A program made the position numbers and the translations under genes. Source: Ulva prolifera (Eukaryota; Chlorophyta; Ulvophyceae; Ulvales; Ulvaceae). Taken from it: a DNA stretch of 64,000 nt. Each line of letters begins with the position of its first letter. The stretch's first letter is position 1. The notes under the pieces were generated by a model. The model did not search any database and was not told the origin of the DNA. It saw only the letters and a program-made list of their open reading frames with translations. Shown here in pieces: positions 1 to 11,000 of the stretch. The stretch is from contig CM041196.1 in assembly GCA_023078555.1 (NCBI GenBank), positions 7,699,985 to 7,763,984 on the forward strand, read 5' to 3'.

Positions 1-75
1 TCGCATGAAATCAGCTGAAAGATTCCGGATTGACTTGATCGAACGTCACTCATCATTGACGCACCATACATGCAG

Positions 76-229
76 GCAGCTGGCCGAGCTCGAAGAGCGC
101 TTGGATGATGTGACAGTTGATGAGATGCTGGAGCTATATCCTGATCTTGCTCAAGAAATTAAGGATGAGATTGAAGCTGGGGATTATTCCAAGACCAACG
201 CTGGACATAAACTCTCCATCGAAGGGTGA
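76..229 (+). CDS. Last exon of a mitochondrial ATP synthase 24-kDa (FAd/MGP1-like) subunit gene, partial
   Basis: This is the 3' end of a gene whose start lies outside the window. An acceptor (CATGCAG) ends at 75 and the frame runs 51 codons to a stop at 227-229. The sequence is strongly acidic and helical: QLAELEERLDDVTVDEMLEL, then YPDLAQEIKDEIEAGDYSK. That resembles the C-terminus of the plant F1Fo-ATP synthase 24-kDa peripheral subunit, where a run like LEKAMRNMTTEEYFxKHPEL is followed by DDEIRNDxW. The protein would sit in the mitochondrial inner-membrane peripheral stalk. Chlorophyceae are known to have replaced the classical stalk subunits, so its presence hints at another green lineage. 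The match is from memory over about 45 residues, so the family call is probable and not certain. Confidence 0.55.
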
Positions 230-747
230 CACATTGTTTCGCACATTGCCAGGTCAAGAGGGCGTGGTAGGCCTGAGAGCAGTTATTACGACGCAAATTT
301 GTAAGATGTAGCCTTAGCGAGGAGCTGTCCGCTGTGGTTCACAGTAGTTTTGACATTGCTGTTGCATCTACAAGGGCGGTGCAGGATTCTTGAAATGATA
401 TTTCATCTAGGCCATATTGACATGGCGAAGTTGGTATAATGGCCACCGTGCCGTGCACAAACGCCGCGATCTGCTCTCGACGACGTGGCGTGGTGCCTCC
501 AATTTCCAGCGGACCGGAATATAATTCAGACCCGTTGCAATTGTGCGATGGGTCCATTCGAGGGCCCATGATCATGGAATGTCGTAAGCCATCACATAAA
601 ATGATGCACGAGTGTTTGCGTCATCTTGGGGCACGGCTTTTGGACTGCAGCGAGCGGTAGGTGTCTTGCGTTGTCTTTCCCAGTACTGCAGATTTCCCCA
701 GAGCTACATCTCCACCTGTTTCTCAGTACAGCGTGTACATCAAAGCA
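230..747. other. Intergenic, nothing recognised
   Basis: Spacer between the ATP synthase subunit end and arogenate dehydratase. Only short uninformative open frames are seen. The ADT promoter and 5' leader should lie in its right part. Confidence 0.5.
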
Positions 748-2327
748 ATGTTTCGTCCTTTGTCATGTAGTTGTAGACGACTTCATGCTGACGCTGGGCT
801 ATGCCGTGCCGCCGATACGTGCCAAGCTGGCAAGACAGCGACGTTGAAGCCAATACAAGCAGTGGCAAAGGATATGGGGCCAGATCGCAAATGTGCAGCA
901 CCATCATTAAGCCTTTCTCATACAGAGTCACGACCATTGCTTGTGCCCCTGTCATCGAATGGCATTGCACTTGCCACCGGCCAGTCAGTAGACCAAGTAC
1001 GTGCCAATACCTTCGATCACAGCTGAATCTTAATATACATGCCGGTCTGAAACTGTTTGGTGTATGTAGTTAACACCCCAGGGACATAAGCTTCGCGTAG
1101 CGTATCAGGGCGTGCCTGGCGCTTATTCAGAAGCAGCTGCGAGTACAGTCTGCCCTGATCACCAGCCTCTTCCGTGTTCACAATTTGAGGTTGCTTTCCA
1201 AGCATTGTCACAGTGGATGGCCGATCGGGCTTGCATCCCAATTGAGAACTCGCTCGGAGGTGCGCTGGCCTCCACGTTTCGTTGCCCATCGGCCTTGCGC
1301 ACTTTGATCGTCTTGGCTTCATATGCAGCGCCATCTCTTGCGAGAAGCATTAGGTGCCGTCCAATTATGATATCGTTCGATGACACCTGCAGGGAGCATA
1401 CATACCGTGTATGACCTGCTGTTACAGTTCAACCTGCACATTGTGGGCGAAAAGTCAATTTCAATCAGCCACTGCTTAGTGGCAGTAGATGGTGCAAACA
1501 AGAGCGACATCACCCGTGTTTTGTCACATCCTCAAGCGCTGGCGCAATGCGACCAGTACCTCCGAGGCATGCAGGTTGTCAAGGAGGCGGTAGATGACAC
1601 TGCAGGTTCGCCTATTCACTGCCCTGATCGCATAAATCCTTTTTTTCATGATCACACAATATTGTTTCAGTAGATTGGACGGAACTGAGATTTTTCAGCA
1701 CCTGTACGTGCACCTGGTGTTGCTGCCATGCATCATTTTCACAATGCGCAGGCGCTGCTCAGCTAGTATCTAAGGGTGAATCGAAATTCACGGCAGCAAT
1801 AGCTAGCAGACGGGCAGCTGAGATATATGGTCTTCAAATTTTAGATGAGGGCATTCAGGATAAGGCAGACAATTTCACAAGGTTTATAGTGCTCTCCAGG
1901 TATCAACTTTTCATCTTTGCGCTTGCGCTGCATCCGAAGACAGATAATGTGCATGACAGTGCAAAACGTGGTGCTGTGCAGGGATCCATTAGTCAGCACA
2001 GTGGAAGACTGCAAGTCACGCCAGTATAAGACGTCCGTGGTCTTCAGCTTGGCTGAAGGGCCTGGACAGCTCTTTAAAGCGTTGTCTGTCTTTGCACTGC
2101 GTGACATTGATATGACACTCATACAGAGTCGACCTTTAAGAACCCAACCTTTGGTGGTCAGCCAAAATGGACAGACAAAGCAGTTAAATTATCTGTTTTA
2201 TGTCGATGTGCTGGCCTCACTCGCAGAAGAAAGCTGCCAGAATGCTTTAAAACACCTCCAAGAAATTGCTCCATTTGTACGAGTCCTGGGGAGCTTCCCG
2301 GCAGACAACTCAACCATCAAGCCTTAG
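748..2327 (+). CDS. ADT: Arogenate/prephenate dehydratase with ACT domain (plastid)
   Basis: Exons 748-996, 1082-1259, 1393-1605, 1752-1899 and 1982-2327 give 1134 nt (377 aa) with all phases matching and GT-AG introns. The enzyme decarboxylates and dehydrates arogenate or prephenate, the last steps to phenylalanine, in the plastid stroma. Exon 1 (83 residues, rich in Ser, Arg and Ala) looks like a transit peptide. The catalytic domain begins near residue 84 with [17 protein letters not shown], then [10 protein letters not shown] near 137-144, [33 protein letters not shown], the VDDTAG turn and [10 protein letters not shown]. The TRF motif is typical of the family. The C-terminal ACT domain ([19 protein letters not shown]) binds Phe in relatives, and its usual ESRP motif reads QSRP here. 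ADT and PDT cannot be told apart by eye. In green plants ADT is the rule. Confidence 0.93.
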
Positions 2328-3195
2328 CTTGAAAGTCGACTGCTACAGAGGTATGGAGGGCACCAAATGGCTTCGCAGTGCTGGGAGCACTGCAGGTGTA
2401 GATTGTCTACAGCTCTGTAATGGTGTAGTTGAATGTCTTTGCTGAGTGTGGAAGCCTTCATGTCTTGCCTCACGACTGCCTTTGTTCAGATACCAGTCTG
2501 CATCCGGCTATTCTTCGCGCAGACGCATAGAGTCGCGCAGCATGTTGTCGTCTTGACACCTGTGGCAGCTGATTGAGCTTGCCCAACAAACGGAGACAAG
2601 GAGGTTGGCAGGACCTGAAATTTAGGCATCTGGAGAGATAAAGATGCATGAGCTATACAACTGGATCATGTGTTCACAAGTTTGAGACAATTGAAAACCT
2701 ACATCCGCTGGAGAGGATCCAACACACAAGAGCATTACTTGTATGGGAAGGCAATTTTGAACAGGTTCTTTGGTGTGGGTGGAGCTGGCATTCATACGAC
2801 ATGCAAACATGGTCAGCTCGTAATGCCACCTGTAGCGTCTCATCCTTGTGGACTGGTGTGCTCCTTGGGACTAATTCGGTCCGAGCGGGCTGGTGAGCTT
2901 AATGAGGGACCCGTATGGTACTTCCTACCAACCTGCCTTGGTCTGTATAGCACGTAAGACAGGATGGCACATGGGCCAGGTGGACAGAAGACAGACTGAT
3001 CCTCGAAACTGGCAGAGCAATGTCTGTCACGTTCCTGTTACTTGCCGATTCCTCAGCATATATGGAACTGTTTCGCATTCATGTTGTGCACGCTGTCTTC
3101 ATGTACAGAATCACCATTTGCACTGCCAATGCACTGCCACCTATTGTTGCACAGCGGCGGATATCAGACTTCGCAAGCCCGGGGGCTACGCTGGA
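2328..3195. other. Intergenic, nothing recognised
   Basis: Spacer between convergent ADT (+) and the LYR gene (-). It holds the 3' UTRs. No ORF with recognisable domains, repeat or RNA gene was seen. Confidence 0.5.
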
Positions 3196-3486
3196 TCACC
3201 GCACAGCCCCGGTGGTGGGAAGTGGACCCTGAGTCTGCAGCGTTTCTCGCTTCTCCAGGAGCTTTGCGATCACTTGATCTACCGCTTCCCGACTGGTGAA
3301 GATGAGCCTGGCAATGACTTCCGGATCTTGCTCTGACCTGGCCGCGTAAATCTCGCTCCGCGCGCTTGCTATCAGCTTGTCGCGCCACACCAGCCCAAGC
3401 TCATCCTTCCAGTCAAATAACCCCAAGTATCTGATGATCTTTCGGTATAGCTGTAGGGCGTGCGTCCGTGTGCTAGGTAGGGACAT
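3196..3486 (-). CDS. LYR-motif (Complex1_LYR) small protein
   Basis: A 96-aa frame starts at ATG 3486 with MSLPSTRTHALQLYRKIIRY and ends at 3196. The tripeptide LYR at residues 13-15, a following Phe (GLFDW), and the basic helix with RDKLIASARSEIYAAR then DPEVIARLIFTSREAVDQVI fit the three-helix LYRM fold. LYR proteins are small mitochondrial adaptors that bind acyl carrier protein and help Fe-S cluster delivery or respiratory complex assembly. The frame is open upstream to an ATG at 3636 (MQVSRFAKPWLP), but that stretch contains a good donor (CAG then GTGAGC) and makes the protein longer than usual, so I prefer 3486. Which LYRM subfamily this is cannot be said. It is divergent from PYG7. Confidence 0.7.
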   Translation of the reverse strand: MSLPSTRTHALQLYRKIIRYLGLFDWKDELGLVWRDKLIASARSEIYAARSEQDPEVIARLIFTSREAVDQVIAKLLEKRETLQTQGPLPTTGAVR

Positions 3487-4064
3487 TTGCTGCTGAGGTC
3501 TGATTTTCTCCAGGCGCCTGTCAAAAAGGTCGGCAACAGCCTCAGAGCCAGCATCAAATTTTATAGATGTTGAGAGCCATGCCTGCGCTTCCGGGTCGGT
3601 CGGCAACCAGGGCTTGGCAAAGCGGCTCACCTGCATCAACTGGACATTGCTTTGCTTGTCACAGGAAACCGTTGAAAACCAGGGCGCACGAAGGGGTTCA
3701 ACACAACATTCGTTTCAATGATTCGATAATGTTTCGGCCTGACATCTGTTTACAGCCTCTGATTGTAGCGCTATGACGTGCACTACGTAAAACGGGCAGT
3801 GGCGTTTGCACTCCCGGGCACGAGGGAGGCACAGCCGCGAATACTGGAAAGCCAGCCTAAACGGCGTGTCTCTCGGAGAATTGCTTCACCATATGTCATG
3901 CGGAGGCTCGGTGACGCCGTATTGCATGTCGTCGACAGTCCATTGGCTCCTGTCGCGCCGCTGCCCAACGAAAGATCTCGTGAACGACACGCACGCTGAA
4001 ACGCACATCGTCGTGACAGGGTCTTTGATCAGCATAAATTCAACTAACTGTTATCTGTTCTTTA
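3487..4064. other. Intergenic between divergent LYR and PYG7 genes
   Basis: Likely shared promoter region. Several overlapping short frames occur, none with recognisable sequence. Part may be 5' UTR or non-coding exon of either neighbour. Confidence 0.4.
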
Positions 4065-4287
4065 ATGATGCTGAATCTTTGCAGACGTACGTTGTCTCGC
4101 AGCCGGACGTGTACACCTTGTCACGGAGATCTGCGACTCCATCGCACGGCTCACCATGGTACGAGCTGCACACGCCGCATCTGCTGCCGTGAGCCCCAAA
4201 TATTGTATTGTAGAACCCTGTCCGCTGTTTTCAATGGCAGCTCTTTCAAGAATTTGCCCATGGCTTAGGGGACTTGTATGTTTGCAG

Positions 4288-5201
4288 CAGTGCACAGCGC
4301 TTGCCAAGTTTCATAACCACCCAACAGCATGCAGAATTGCGGACACGAATTCAAGTTCAGGGGCTGCCTGCACACGCTACGAGTGCCATTGTCACAAATG
4401 CTGTCGCCACAAATCCAGTGGTCACGCAAATTGCAGAAGGTTTGGAAGCACCGGTTCAGCTTCTTTACCTGTCACTGCTGCTAGCACTTCTGTCAGGAGC
4501 AGCCTTCGCGGTAGTCCGGCAGGTTCTTGTCAGACGGGAAATGGATGAACGTTCCAAGGTGCTGGGAGAGCTCATTCGTACAGGAGATGCAACCAGCGAG
4601 GACTACTTTGAGCTCGGGGTGGTCCTGGCCAGGAAACGCTTATACACCCAAGCTTTGAAGAATTACACTAAAGCTGTCAAACTGTGGGATGGAGAGGACG
4701 TCGAGCTAGCTCAGGTACGGCATCTGCAAATCAGGCAGAAGGTAGTGCCTTATCGATTGAAGTGCTCTATCAGAGCAACGAGGAAGCAATAAATGTGCCG
4801 CAAAATTTCAGAGCCGCATTTATCTGATTGGCCATGTACAATATGGGATGGTCCAACTTAGCTCGAGGCATTTGCCAAATCAATGCGATCATTAAGCCGA
4901 AACATCGCACACTTGCAAGGTTTTGCACCCTTTGCAGGTGCACAATGCTATGGGATATTGCTACATGAGCATGCAGAAGATCGATAAAGCGACAAAGGAG
5001 TTTGAGACTGCCACACAGCTGCAGCCTGGATATGTGACAGCGTGGAACAATTTGGGGGACGTTCTGGAGAAGGAAGGGAAGTGGAAGGACGCCCTACCTG
5101 CATACGAGGCTGCATATGGGCTTGATCCTGAGAATACAACTGCTCAACTTGCCGTTGAACGTTTGCGGACTCGCAACAGGAGAATGTCGTCCACAATGTA
5201 G
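4288..5201 (+). CDS. PYG7: TPR protein of the Ycf37/PYG7 type (photosystem I assembly), 5' exon unresolved
   Basis: Supported exons are 4288-4714 and 4938-5201, GT-AG, joined in frame at LAQ/VHNAMGYCY. A single membrane helix (LLYLSLLLALLSGAAFAVV) is followed by RQVLVRREMDERSKVLGELI, and then TPR helices: FELGVVLARKRLYTQALKNY, AMGYCYMSMQKIDKATKEFE and YVTAWNNLGDVLEKEGKWKD. This order matches cyanobacterial Ycf37 and its plant nuclear copy PYG7, a thylakoid protein needed to assemble or stabilise photosystem I. The N-terminal Ser/Thr/Gln-rich part would belong to the transit peptide. No ATG is in frame downstream of the acceptor at 4287, so an upstream coding exon is needed. ATG 4065 (MMLNLCRRTLSRSRTC) is a candidate, but I could not fix the donor. 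Confidence 0.85.
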
Positions 5202-6182
5202 ATTGTTCACAAGACGCGTCCACAACATTGTTCCGCCGCTCTGGGGCACCAGCTTGCAGAATCTGTGTGGTTCTGTTGACTTGAAAACCTTGCAACAGCT
5301 TGCTATCAAGCATTGCTTGCTGTGTTCACACGATCAAGCATGAACCACCGACACAGAAAGTCTTGTTAAGTGGCACACCGGGCAGGAGCCAACGGCTCCT
5401 TTGCATTGTGTCTAAGGACTGTCAGATACTACAATTTGATGCTTTACACAGAGAGAAGACTTATACAGAGATACTTTAGTCAGTTCTGCACTGTTCCGTC
5501 GACTTATATTTCCAGCATCAGTGATCTCCTTGGATGATAATACATTGTCAATGGCAGTGCAGCCATTCTTCCACCTCATAGGCTGATTCAGATGTAGCAG
5601 CTTGATAATTACATGTCCATGGCTCGGCTATGTGCCATCATGATACCACTTCAACCTCGACTGCTTATTGGGTAAGAATTTAAATCATGCATCCGCATAT
5701 ACATGGTGAAGCACAGCCACCACGATCTTATTTTTGGCATTTGCGCATTCGGGAAGTGTGCTGGAATCCTTACGATGCCATTTGCTGCTACCCTACTGGT
5801 CCCTCGATGCTGTCCCGTGCCCCACTGCAGTGTGCCAACTGCCCATTGTATGGTTGAAGGTGGAGGTGATACAATATAACCAAATTTACGACCAGTATGC
5901 TAGGACGTATTTGGCATCAGCTTTACATACTGTCGCAGATTGTCCCATTCACACTCTAGTCTCATGCAGTTCTCTCACTGTGTAGTGCTGCATACACAGA
6001 TCACGATGGGAACGTTCTGAGAACATCAGGTCAGGGCGCTGCATCGGAGCCTCAGTGTCTCGACTCGATTACTCGTGCGGAGGTGACGTTGCAATCACAC
6101 TGTTTCTAGGCCTTACATCTGCGTGTTTGCAGAAGATACGAGGTACCATACTCCATCCCCCGATACAACAACCCAGCCGGCT
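5202..6182. other. Intergenic, nothing recognised
   Basis: 3' UTR of PYG7 and AT-richer spacer up to the retrotransposon insertion point. No coding or RNA gene is supported. Confidence 0.5.
6178..6182. repeat. Target-site duplication CGGCT (left)
   Basis: The five bases CGGCT directly before the 5' LTR recur directly after the 3' LTR at 12353-12357, as expected of retroviral-type integration. Confidence 0.9.
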
Positions 6183-6385
6183 TGATGCCATTTCGCTGCA
6201 GCTACACTGTACCTCGTTATCTCGAGTACTGCAGCGCTGCGGGCTGCTGCCATTGTGGCACAGCTGACACTGTTCTGAACACAATAGGTACATAAGGCAA
6301 GACGCCACGGTTTACCTGCGGATTTCGACTCAGTATTCTAATCGTTATCTCGTGTAAACATTACTATCTATCCTCAACGGCTTCA
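6183..6385 (+). repeat. 5' LTR, 203 bp
   Basis: Starts TGATGCC and ends GGCTTCA. It matches 12150-12352 end to end with one mismatch by eye. Confidence 0.95.
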
Positions 6386-6992
6386 GTTGGTATCGGTGAA
6401 GTTTCACTTTGATCGCGTGCACTATGCCCCACGGGGTTAAAGGTTTGAACCCGATGCTTCAAATGCACGCGTATCATGATAGTTTTGTTGCTACTATCGA
6501 CAACATTTCTGAGTCATTTTACGATCCCCAATCGGAGTGTCTCGGGTTGCTTGTGTTGGGCTCCCGTGACGCCGCCCGTATGGTGTTGCTATGTGCGCGA
6601 GTGTTAGTTTTTGTGGACGAATTCTCGAATTGCCGTGATTTTTCGTCTGCGATTAACTTCTGTCGACACGTAAGTTATACGTTAGGAAGGCGCAAAGTCT
6701 TGAATGTCGGCGCCGGATTGCTCCGGGCCGTTGTTCACATGTGGGCGAGTGCTCCGCACCCCACATAGAGCACGCTCGTCACATACAAATGCTGATTTTC
6801 CGAGCAGCCCCGCACACACGGGTTTGTTCCATACTGGCTCATCGCTAGTATCATGAATTTTGGTCGTTTGGAAGCTATTTTCGATTGTCTACTCGCTAGA
6901 GCCGTACGTTGGGCGCTAGCTACGCCCCCTCGGCACGCCTCATCTAGCTTTTCCTATTTGTCGGCGGCCACCGACAATTCTAGGACCTTAGT
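6386..6992 (+). other. Retrotransposon leader, with probable primer-binding site at its start
   Basis: The bases following the 5' LTR (GTTGGTATCGGTGAAG) are where a tRNA primer site belongs and recall the TGGTATC start used with initiator-Met tRNA in many plant elements. A frame of about 115 codons from ATG 6424 crosses this region, but it has no recognisable domain and I do not call it a gene. Confidence 0.5.
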
Positions 6993-8084
6993 ATGTCCTT
7001 TAGTAACCCTTTAAGGTCCCATAGAGGTCCTTCGAATATTCCGCGTCGCGAGTTTTCGCGATTGCGATCTCGAATGCATGTGCACAAGCACTACCCCAAG
7101 CACGCATGCGCCCCATTTCAAGAGCGCGTGCTCGAGGCAACATGCAATATGACGGTCTCTTTGATCTTTGAATTCGGTCGTGCTACTCGTTCTGGTAGCC
7201 ATCGTCCACCTCGTGTTCATTTATACGTCGACCCGGAACTAGATATGTCCCAAAACCAACCCACCGGTTCCGGATCTCACGGACAAGGTAATCCACCATC
7301 ATCCCACAATGTTCCTTCTACTAGTACGACGACAGGTGCAACTTTGAACCAGTTATTGCCAAAAGGTACTCTCTCTTTGCCCGAGTTTACTGGTACGCCT
7401 GAAACTCGTGTGCATGCATCACACTTCTTGGCACGCGTCGAACGAGTTTTCACATTGGAACGTTCACTTCCCGAGTATGCCAAGCTAGTCGCTGTGCAAA
7501 GTTGCTTTCCGTTGAGTTCGCCAGCATCCACATGGTATCAGCTCAAGTTTCATGAGTTCTCGACGCTAGATGATTTTGTCGAAGCTTTTAAGAAGCGTTT
7601 CGGTGCCTCGGACATTGACACATCGTATTTGCGTCGCCAGTTTCGCCGCTTCCGTCAACATGACGGAGATACAGTGAACAAGTATTATACAGCGTTATTA
7701 CAGTTGTCGTCGCAAATCGCGTTGAACGGTACTGGTCTGTCCGACAACGACATCGTGGACCAATTTGTCCACGGTCTCAAACCGGCATTGTCCGACTTGG
7801 TTTTCCACGAGCAGATCCGTGCTGGTCGCGCATACACGCTTGATGAAATTGTTAAAATTGCTGAAGATATTGAGCGCAGCGAACGTCTGAAGAATCGAAA
7901 GATTCCTGCCGGCGCCCCCGGTAAGAACGTGGCCCCGCAAGCCAATGCATTGCAAAAAACTGGCAAGTACTGTGCATACCACAAGAGCACATCGCATAAC
8001 ACTGACGATTGCAAGCGAGTGATTCAGTTGAAGAAAGAGGGTAAGTGGCGTGGGAAGCCAGTTGAAAAAGCCCAAGCGAATTAA
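6993..8084 (+). CDS. gag: Retrotransposon gag polyprotein
   Basis: This 363-aa frame holds a capsid-type retrotrans_gag domain around residues 125-290, with the pattern LPEFTGTPETRVHASHFLAR then WYQLKFHEFSTLDDFVEAF and RRQFRRFRQHDGDTVNKYY. A Cys/His knuckle near the C-terminus (CAYHKSTSHNTDDC) is of the C-x2-H form often seen in plant and algal gypsy gags. A later ATG at 7243, just before the Gln/Ser/Gly-rich linker, is an alternative start. Gag would form the virus-like particle. Pol follows closely in another frame, an arrangement for which this family is known to use recoding or reinitiation. Confidence 0.9.
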   Translation: MSFSNPLRSHRGPSNIPRREFSRLRSRMHVHKHYPKHACAPFQERVLEATCNMTVSLIFEFGRATRSGSHRPPRVHLYVDPELDMSQNQPTGSGSHGQGNPPSSHNVPSTSTTTGATLNQLLPKGTLSLPEFTGTPETRVHASHFLARVERVFTLERSLPEYAKLVAVQSCFPLSSPASTWYQLKFHEFSTLDDFVEAFKKRFGASDIDTSYLRRQFRRFRQHDGDTVNKYYTALLQLSSQIALNGTGLSDNDIVDQFVHGLKPALSDLVFHEQIRAGRAYTLDEIVKIAEDIERSERLKNRKIPAGAPGKNVAPQANALQKTGKYCAYHKSTSHNTDDCKRVIQLKKEGKWRGKPVEKAQAN

Positions 8085-8092
8085 CTTTCGCT

Positions 8093-11000
8093 ATGCCCGG
8101 GCGAGTTGTTTTCGAGGCTCGGAAACAACCGTCCCCCGAACTCGAACACGAGTTCGCGCCCCTTGAGGGTGCCTACGGTGATGATGATCTCGTCTATGAC
8201 GTGTCTGAATTGCCCTCGAGTGATGCTAAGCACACTCCAGCCCGTCTCCCTAGAGACTGTGGCTCGAAGCCTCCCGTTCGGGACGCGAAGCCTTCGGGCG
8301 CTCATGGCCGCAAGGCTATGCTCAGCAGAAAGGAGAAATCCACTGCTTCAGAGCTTGGTGATATCACCATTTGCTCTTTGCCTTTAGGCAAAAGGTCTAT
8401 GACCTTCGAAGGGCAAGCACTCCATGAGTATTGCCTCTTCCTGGCCGACACCGGCGCGTCACACTCTTTCATTTCGAAAGAATTCTGTGACACAAGAGGA
8501 ATTCGCTTTCGCGAATATGCCTCTTCGGCCAAGCTGGCCAATGGCTCGTCCACGCCGATTATCGGACAGGTTCACTCCATGTGGGTGCAGCTTGGGCCGT
8601 TTCGAGCGAAACACCATTTCTTGGTTGTGGACATGCCACAGTTTCATGCCATACTCGGCATGGATTTCATGGATGCGCACCATGCGGTGCTAGCTCCACA
8701 CGCACGCACTATGCGCCTTGATTACAATGGCAGCACTGTCGTGCTTCACGCACACTCTGAGGATTCTGTCCCAGAATTCGAGTCCGATTTCATCGAACTC
8801 TGTACGTTTCAACAGTTTGCGGCAGACGTGAAACATCTGCCGGCTGAGCAAGTGCAGCAAGCGTTCATGGCCTGTGTAACGCCTGAACTGCGCGCTGTCA
8901 CAGAGGATCAAGCTCCTGGAGCTGACGATCCGGAAATGCGCAAACTACTTGCCGAGTTCAAGGACGTTTTGGTGCCTCAGATTCCAGGCGGTCTGCCACC
9001 CGTGCGGACCGCTGCAGATGGGTCCATAATCGAACACACGATTGAAACCGCGCCGGACGTTACGCCTTCGTCGCGTCCTCCATTGCCGTTTACGGCTGAG
9101 GAACATACGATAATTAAGCAGTACATTGCTGATTTCATCGCGAAAGGCTGGATCAAGCCATCCCTGTCACCATGGGCTGCGCCCGTGCTGTTTGTGCCTA
9201 AGAAGCCTGATCCGCTTACAGGCAAACGTTCCTGGCGTATGGTCATTTCGTACGTCAAATTGAATTCGAAAACACTCAACAGGATTGCGTACCGGTTGCC
9301 GCGTACTGCAGACCTGCTCACACGCATGTCTGGTGCATGTTACTTCAGCAAGCTGGACTTGCTCGATGGGTACTATCAAGTCCGAATGAAAAAGGAAGAT
9401 ATACCTAAGACTGCGTTCACCACGCCGTATGGGAACTTCGAGTTCCTTGTCATGCCTATGGGCTTGTGCGGTGCAGCGTCAACGTTCCAGTTTCTGATGG
9501 ACGATGCGTTCAGGGATAATGTACGGCTGCCTTCGGGTCAGTATTTGTCCTTCTTGCATTTCATCGCAATCTATCTTGACGATGTTTGCATATTCAGTCG
9601 CTCTCGTGAAGAGCACCTGATGCACATTCGAGCTGTTTTACAACGGCTGCGTGAACGGCAACTGTACGTTAAGCCGTCCAAGTGCATGTGGTTGCAGACT
9701 ACGATCGATTTTCTCGGTCACATTGTCAGCGCCGATGGCATGGCCATCGACCCTCTCCGTGGGGAGGCACTACAGCGTTGGCCTGAACCAAACAATGTGT
9801 CTGAAGTGCGCTCTCTGCTCGGGACCTTCGGGTTCTGGCGAGCGTACATCAAGAACTACGCAAATGTTGCTGCTCCTCTCACAGAGCTCACTAGTAAGAG
9901 CACGCCATGGCGTTGGGGCGACCGCGAGCAAGCTGCCTTGTGCAAGCTCAAGCAAGCAGTCCTCGACGCACCAGTGCTAATGCACCCAGACACATCGAAA
10001 CCTTTCTTTGTTGTCACAGATGCATCTAATTATGCAGTTGGTGCATCCCTCGAACAGGAGCCTGTTCCAGAGCAAAGACGTCCCATAACGTTCTTCTCAC
10101 ACAGCCTCAACCACGCTGAACGAAATTATCCTGTGCACGAGCGGGAACTCCTCGCTATCGTGTTGGCACTACGTGTCTGGCGACACTTCCTATACGGATC
10201 TGAGTTCAAAGTCATTTGTCAGACTGATCACAGGCCGCTGCAACATTTCATGACACAGGCGTCGCTTTCAGCGCGTCAGGTCCGTTGGCAGCAGTTCCTG
10301 TCCGAGTTCAACCTCACTGTCAAGTACATTCCGGGTGACTCGAATGACTTCGCTGACGGTCTGTCACGTCGACCAGATCTTAAGCTAATGATTATCGGTG
10401 CAGTCGCGCCGTACGACAACTGGCTCAGTCGCATTCAGACTGCAGTCAAGCAGAACAGAGAGTCCTACAGGCTCTATAAACGAGCGCTGCAAGGCCCAGT
10501 GCATGTCTCGAAGACCTCGCATTACGCGCTACACAACGGTGTATTGTACTACGTTCGTGACAAGGTGCATGCGGTGTACGTGCCTGACCAAGGCCTGCTG
10601 CGTCGTGCGTTGCTGTCAGAGTATCACGACTCCCCATTGGCCGGACATTTCGGTTGGGAGAAGAGTTATCATGCTATTTCGCAGCATTATTATTGGCAGT
10701 CTATGCGCCAAGACATGAAAGACTACGTCTTGCGGTGCACGAAATGTCAATTGAACAAGCCTACAGTTCAGCCGAAGCCTCCGCTTCATCCGCTGGAGGT
10801 ACCGAAAGGACCTTTCCATACAATCACACTCGATTGGTTGAAAGGACTTCCTACGACTGCTGAAGGTTACGATTCTGTACTGAATATCGTCGACAAATTC
10901 AGTAAATGGGCTATCATTGTCCCGATTGCTACGCATTCGACCACTAAGGACACAATCCGCATCCTGTGGGAGCGAGTCTTTAGCTGGGTTGGTTTACCTG

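Noticed and set aside
6424-6768. Possible extra gene in the retrotransposon leader
   Set aside because: No domain and no known equivalent in the family. Leaders of such elements often contain chance frames.
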